From positions 13,578,001-13,642,000 of the forward strand of contig NC_065406.1 in assembly GCF_024362695.1 (NCBI RefSeq): DNA of 64,000 nt, read 5' to 3'. This DNA comes from Pectinophora gossypiella. Its lineage: Eukaryota; Arthropoda; Insecta; Lepidoptera; Gelechiidae. Of this stretch, positions 59,792 through 64,000 are shown piece after piece. The position numbers and the translations under genes were made by a program. The notes below the pieces were generated by a model. It was not told where the DNA came from. It searched no databases and worked only from the letters and a program-made list of their open reading frames with translations. Each line of letters starts with the position of its first letter. Position 1 is the stretch's first letter.

Positions 59792-61304
59792 TGTAACGAA
59801 GCATTTCGGACCAACGAGCCTTGTAGCGACATCTTGTGGTTTCTGGCGATATAACATTGTTTTTATATTTTACCCGCAGGAAATCACAGATGGCGCTGCA
59901 GGGTTATCGATGGGCCCGAATATTTTTAATTATTTTATTTTCTTCAAAATTTGGTATATTAAAATTATCTGCAACATTTATTTTTGATATATTATAATTA
60001 TATTGTTTAAATTTTGGGATCAAACAAGTCGATCGATTGTTGTCGTTGATTCGGCGAATTTATGGTTTGGTAGATTTTTTCTAGTTTGGCAACTTTGTTC
60101 GTGGTTCTTGTGTCAGACTGACAGCTGGCTGAGCTGAGAGACAGGTTATGGAAAGTGGGGACGTCGCGAGAGCGCCGGAGACTCCACTGCCGTAACAATA
60201 ATGTGGGCAAATTAAAAGCCACGATTTATCGGCGACATCAAGAGCCGATGTCTCGATTTAAATAAACAGCTTAACCGAGATGGTGAGTCCTCGCAATTCT
60301 TCGTGCATATTTTTGCACCAACTTTGTGATAACCTCGAGGTCCTTGTTTTCAGCAACATCACTGAAATCCCATCGCCAAAGGTCCAGTGGGTGGGTTTAG
60401 GTTTCATCCGAGCGATGCCCAACTATCCCGGATGAACCTGTAAGTTATTTTCTTTGTTTTACACTCGTGAGTTGCCTTGCCACGCTGTCAGCTGAACCAC
60501 ATGCTAATCATTGCCATTCCTTGTTGCAGATGGGGTTGTTTTTGTTTTTCTTTAAGTTTTTAACGTCTAACGTTTTGCTAGTTTAATGTAAGAAGAAGTT
60601 TATGATTGGATCAGATGATTTCAACAATGTTTTGTGAATGAAGATTCCCACTGTTTTCTTCTGTGTTTGCAAGTTATTTCAAGCTTCATTACGGCGGAGC
60701 TTGCCTTGGTTGTTTGCACTTCGAAGCTTTCCTTTGTGCGGCGCGTATGTGGATGTGCCGCGCCTCTCCTTTTGGCAACACTCCGGATAAGGCCCGGTGA
60801 AGGACTGCGAGGTTGACCGGTGGACGTGCAGCCCGCCAGCTGCGTAACAGTTGGCCCGCTGCGCCGCCATCGTCCAGCACGCCCTGGCCTGAGCCGGCTT
60901 CAACTCATCACCTGTATGGTATCCCGGAACGCCTCAGGTAGGCCTGATAGTCGGAGGTCCTCGAGTAAGTGAGGTGCCTACAGGTGTACGGACAGTGTTT
61001 TAAACATAGTGATATCCCATGGTTGTTACGGAGTGACAATTAACCTGACGGATCAAAGCGCGACCTGTCTCCCTCCATAGGGTTTCTACCTACCTATGGA
61101 TAATTAAATTTGTATATTTAAAATTATACAGTGTACAAATTCAAAGGGAGTTTTCTTTGTCTCATGCTCACCGGTCTATAACATCTAGCTGTGCCCTTCA
61201 GGTAAACACCACTTTATAAATTTTCTGAAACATATCAGAATTTCCATAACACCTTTTCTATTTTACCTACCTTCCTATAAGGTAGTCAAAAATCTAGTGT
61301 TTCA
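59792..61304 (+). repeat. Putative 5' LTR, ~1.5 kb
   Basis: Begins TG (TGTAACGAAG) and ends CA (AGTGTTTCA at 61304), one base before the primer-binding site. Contains AATAAA near 60262. It also carries two splice-like intervals: donor GTGAGT at 60283 to acceptor TTGTTTTCAG at 60353, and donor GTAAGT at 60440 to TTCCTTGTTGCAG at 60529 with a CTAAT branch-like motif. No long ORF on the sense strand. A 71-codon antisense frame (60007-60222) is repeated in the other arm. Confidence 0.6.
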
Positions 61305-61305
61305 G

Positions 61306-61323
61306 TGGCGCCCAACGTGGGGC
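61306..61323 (+). promoter_or_regulatory. Primer-binding site for tRNA-Lys (CUU)
   Basis: TGGCGCCCAACGTGGGGC is complementary over 18 of 18 positions to the 3' end (with CCA) of animal tRNA-Lys(CUU) as I remember it. This is the minus-strand primer site of many gypsy-type LTR elements. It sits one base after a CA dinucleotide that would end the LTR. Confidence 0.8.
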
Positions 61324-61336
61324 CACGTGTCTCGTG

Positions 61337-61349
61337 GGTAGGGGGGTAT
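61337..61349 (+). promoter_or_regulatory. Possible polypurine tract
   Basis: GGTAGGGGGGTAT lies directly before the second TGTAACGAAG start at 61350, where the plus-strand primer of an LTR element would be. It is only 14 bases beyond the primer-binding site, so the coding interior is gone. Confidence 0.5.
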
Positions 61350-61488
61350 TGTAACGAAGCATTTCGGACCAACGAGCCTTGTAGCGACATCTTGTGGTTT
61401 CTGGCGATATAACATTGTTTTTATATTTTACCCGCAGGAAATCACAGATGGCGCTACAAGGCTCGTTGGTCCGAAATGCTTCGTTACA
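61350..61488. repeat. Short inverted-end unit inside the palindrome
   Basis: Starts with the first 107 bp of the LTR/arm (to AGATGGCGCT) and ends with the inverted first 33 bp (ACAAGGCTCGTTGGTCCGAA then ATGCTTCGTTACA). It could be an independent 139-bp MITE of the same family or a junction formed by end-to-end or self-integration of two element ends. Confidence 0.6.
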
Positions 61489-61491
61489 ATA

Positions 61492-62426
61492 TTCGAAGTG
61501 CAAACAACCAAGGCAAGCTCCGCCGTAATGAAGCTTGAAATAACTTGCAAACACAGAAGAAAACAGTGGGAATCTTCATTCACAAAACATTGTTGAAATC
61601 ATCTGATCCAATCATAAACTTCTTCTTACATTAAACTAGCAAAACGTTAGACGTTAAAAACTTAAAGAAAAACAAAAACAACCCCATCTGCAACAAGGAA
61701 TGGCAATGATTAGCATGTGGTTCAGCTGACAGCGTGGCAAGGCAACTCACGAGTGTAAAACAAAGAAAATAACTTACAGGTTCATCCGGGATAGTTGGGC
61801 ATCGCTCGGATGAAACCTAAACCCACCCACTGGACCTTTGGCGATGGGATTTCAGTGATGTTGCTGAAAACAAGGACCTCGAGGTTATCACAAAGTTGGT
61901 GCAAAAATATGCACGAAGAATTGCGAGGACTCACCATCTCGGTTAAGCTGTTTATTTAAATCGAGACATCGGCTCTTGATGTCGCCGATAAATCGTGGCT
62001 TTTAATTTGCCCACATTATTGTTACGGCAGTGGAGTCTCCGGCGCTCTCGCGACGTCCCCACTTTCCATAACCTGTCTCTCAGCTCAGCCAGCTGTCAGT
62101 CTGACACAAGAACCACGAACAAAGTTGCCAAACTAGAAAAAATCTACCAAACCATAAATTCGCCGAATCAACGACAACAATCGATCGACTTGTTTGATCC
62201 CAAAATTTAAACAATATAATTATAATATATCAAAAATAAATGTTGCAGATAATTTTAATATACCAAATTTTGAAGAAAATAAAATAATTAAAAATATTCG
62301 GGCCCATCGATAACCCTGCAGCGCCATCTGTGATTTCCTGCGGGTAAAATATAAAAACAATGTTATATCGCCAGAAACCACAAGATGTCGCTACAAGGCT
62401 CGTTGGTCCGAAATGCTTCGTTACAC
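61492..62426 (-). repeat. Inverted right arm of the palindrome
   Basis: Reverse complement of 59792-60725 over its whole length, including both splice-like intervals and the antisense frame (here + 61995-62210, identical protein). The near-identity implies recent origin or gene conversion between arms. Confidence 0.9.
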
Positions 62427-62430
62427 TATT

Positions 62431-62829
62431 CATAAGGGACGGGCACTATTCAAAAGGGACAAGCACTATTTCTGAATGCCACAGTGCAAAATGAAAGGGC
62501 TCTTAGAAATTGTTTTATGTGAAAATATACGGGAGCGAGCCGTTTTTATGGGGAACTATGAAGAACAATATAAAGAGAAGAATTGGTTATTTCTGCTTCC
62601 TATTTTATGACTTCGGATACCTTTTTTGGAACCTTCCCCGTTAGGAATTATGGGCATGCGATTAAGTAAGTATATATGTAGATAATACTATAGTATATGA
62701 AAGGGATATTACGCTGAAACTTACAGCGTCTCCATCTACATTCATATTTTCAATCTGTATAGGAGTCGGGGATCATCCAAGAAAGTGTGGATGGAGTGTG
62801 TTAAAAAGGAATGTGTGTGTAAAATATGT
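62431..62829. other. No gene recognised
   Basis: Begins with CACTATTCATAAGGGACGGG and CACTATTCAAAAGGGACAAG, a short direct repeat at the border of the palindrome. Otherwise unassigned. Confidence 0.4.
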
Positions 62830-63041
62830 AAATGAGGAGCTCGGTAAACGCACTCGGTCTGCGATTGTTGAAGTTAAGCAACTTTCGAAAAGGCCGGTCA
62901 TAGGATGGGTGACCACGAAAAAAAAAGTTTTCAGCTCCTCCGTGCTTCGGAAGGCACGTTAAGCCGTTGGTCCCGGCTGCATATCCATCCATAGGGAAGG
63001 CCCCTGCCCCAGCAGTGGGGACCTTAATGGGCTGATGATGA
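62830..63041 (+). mobile_element. SINE-5S copy with deletions and 14-bp TSD
   Basis: The tRNA-like head lacks GGCGCAGC (reads GAGGAGCTCGGTAAACGC), the 5S-like part and core are present, and the CAGTCGTTAATAAC to CCCGATCTCC segment is deleted. TGTGTAAAATATGT flanks it at 62816-62829 and 63042-63055. Confidence 0.92.
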
Positions 63042-63154
63042 TGTGTAAAATATGTGAGTAATGAGTTGACAACTGATGGAGATGAATGAAAGAGCTAATA
63101 TAGCCGACCCTCGACAAATGCAAGAGGAAGATATAATAAATTATATTATGAAAT

Positions 63155-63190
63155 ATGAATTATATAATATTATAATACTATATAATTCAT
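63155..63190. repeat. Perfect 12-bp AT-rich hairpin
   Basis: ATGAATTATATA and TATATAATTCAT separated by 12 bases. Confidence 0.6.
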
Positions 63191-63569
63191 GCATATCGCT
63201 ATAATTAATTAACACCCACAGTTGTAATTTTAATGATGCTCAAATATAATTTTAATTACAATATTAACTGCCCTTCCAACAAGCGAAAATTAATAATACA
63301 ATTAGAGAATCCAATTTTTCAAGTTGCTTTTATGACGCTCACCGTGAAAGCTTGCTAGTGCCTACTCATTGTAAGTGACACTAACTCAGAATGGTGCTGG
63401 GAAAGTAGTAACAGTTATAACTCGCAGTTATTTCTGACTTGCTACCCCTTTTAACCTGCTCCATACCCCCGTTTGTTGATTGAGCATTGAGGCCTATGCC
63501 TGTGACCGCTAGAATGACGTTCGAAGCATGTTAGAGGACATTTTTTTTTCTTTTTTTATCCTTGGTTCC
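63191..63569. other. No gene; SINE-B scrap near 63455
   Basis: GCTCCATACCCCCGTTTGTT then GATTGAG at about 63459 resembles the SINE-B body. Nothing else recognised. Confidence 0.4.
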
Positions 63570-63790
63570 AGATTGAACTCCTTGACAATCCCGACATGGC
63601 TCATGTACCGACTTTGTACTTAAATAAATAATAGTTGGCTTAAGGTAGATTCGAAAGGACGGAATCACCTAATTTTCGGTACATCTCTTGATTCAGTCTG
63701 CAATGTCTTAACAGCACAAAAAAAAGGAAAATGACGCCAGATCGTGACCCGAACGCTTTAATTACTAGACCATGGAAGCTGTTATTCGTA
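63570..63790 (-). mobile_element. SINE-A, old and diverged copy
   Basis: GACATGGCTCATGTACCGAC, then degenerate core, CAGTCTGCAATGTC, and a head-like CTAGACCATGGAAGCTGTTA at the right on the minus strand. Confidence 0.55.
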
Positions 63791-63834
63791 TCCACGGCAT
63801 GTCTTATTTTCACTTTCTTGCTTTTTTTTCACGT

Positions 63835-64000
63835 GACTTATTGTAGATGCCGCAGATGGCATTAACCACTTGCCCGGACAAATGGGGAGCGCTGAAGGCT
63901 CTCACCCGGTACAATGTTTAAGACAATAGGCCTGAGGGTGCCCAGTTGGGCGCGAACCTCGGCTTAGAGCAATTAATGGACCCTAGTGGGTCAATAGCGA
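63835..64000 (-). mobile_element. LINE-E 3' portion, runs off the window
   Basis: On minus the 3' end (CATCTGCGGCATCTACAATA) lies at the left. GAGCGCTGAAGGCTCTCACC, TGGGCGCGAACCTCGGCTTA and ACCCTAGTGGGTC follow to the window edge. Confidence 0.8.

Larger units (their letters stand above)
59792..62426. mobile_element. 2.6-kb palindromic LTR-derived element with 4-bp TSD
   Basis: 59792-60725 and 61492-62426 are near-identical inverted copies of about 934 bp. The outer ends read TGTAACGAAGCATTTCGG and its complement, and CTAT flanks both (59788-59791 and 62427-62430). Between them lie 579 bp that continue the left arm, a primer-binding site, a G-run and a second copy of the terminal 107 bp. The layout is best explained as LTR (59792-61304), tiny internal region (61305-61349), truncated second LTR (61350-61456), then an inverted LTR portion. 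A long-TIR DNA transposon (Ginger-type ends also start TGT with a 4-bp TSD) is the main alternative. Confidence 0.8.

Noticed and set aside
59655..59987. ORF of 110 codons at the left end of the palindrome
   Set aside because: It starts in flanking DNA and runs into the arm; the arm part is mirrored at 62230-62433. No conserved motif.
61306..61323. Reading the primer-site region as a complete autonomous retrovirus-like element
   Set aside because: No gag, pol or env coding lies within the palindrome; only about 45 bp separate the primer site's LTR border from the next LTR-like start.

Overview
This is an AT-rich, intron-scale eukaryotic window made almost entirely of transposable-element debris. 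It looks lepidopteran (moth or butterfly). That reading rests on repeat types I recognise as typical of that order: several tRNA-derived SINE families, Helitron-like non-autonomous elements with TC...CTAGT ends, short palindromic MITEs, and RTE/CR1/Jockey-type LINE 3' ends with ATGT, TAAAA or GATGATG tails. I find no confident complete host protein-coding gene, no real tRNA or rRNA gene and no bacterial-type feature. The window is best read as intergenic or long-intron DNA. Two weak host signals exist: a candidate terminal coding exon near 12.8-13.1 kb, and a CpG-rich promoter-like stretch near 47.3-48.8 kb that follows a cluster of TATCGATA motifs.

Layout. 0-12.7 kb: SINE and LINE fragments, a PIF/Harbinger-type MITE inserted in a LINE tail, a complete Helitron-like element, two piggyBac-type MITEs, a 125-bp tandem repeat and paired palindromic MITEs. 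12.8-18.7 kb: a TIR DNA element split by a LINE on the minus strand with an intact 969-residue endonuclease/reverse transcriptase ORF and the tail of ORF1; a paralogue at 34.9-35.2 kb shows the unoccupied site. 18.7-31.7 kb: SINEs, LINE 3' ends, (GT)n tracts, a 612-bp TIR element and a stack of SINEs inside a LINE tail at 31.2-31.7 kb. 32-46 kb: more SINEs, several with clean target-site duplications, and two retrocopies with inverted 5' parts (42.5 and 43.1 kb). 46.5-49.2 kb: a distinct GC-rich module region. 49-58.8 kb: palindromic and mariner-type MITEs, and a heavily deleted Copia-type element. 59.8-62.4 kb: a 2.6-kb palindrome built from an LTR-like unit with a tRNA-Lys primer-binding site and a 4-bp target duplication. 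The last 1.6 kb repeats SINE and LINE families seen earlier.

How the parts relate. The only intact coding capacity is the LINE at 13.5-17.3 kb. The three SINE families share a central block (about 40 bp, around GTGCTTCGGAAGGCACGTTA) but carry different heads (two tRNA types and one tRNA-like/5S rRNA-like composite) and different tails, so they behave as a modular set. Family labels below (LINE-E, LINE-F, MITE-A and so on) are local names for sets of copies I could match within this window.
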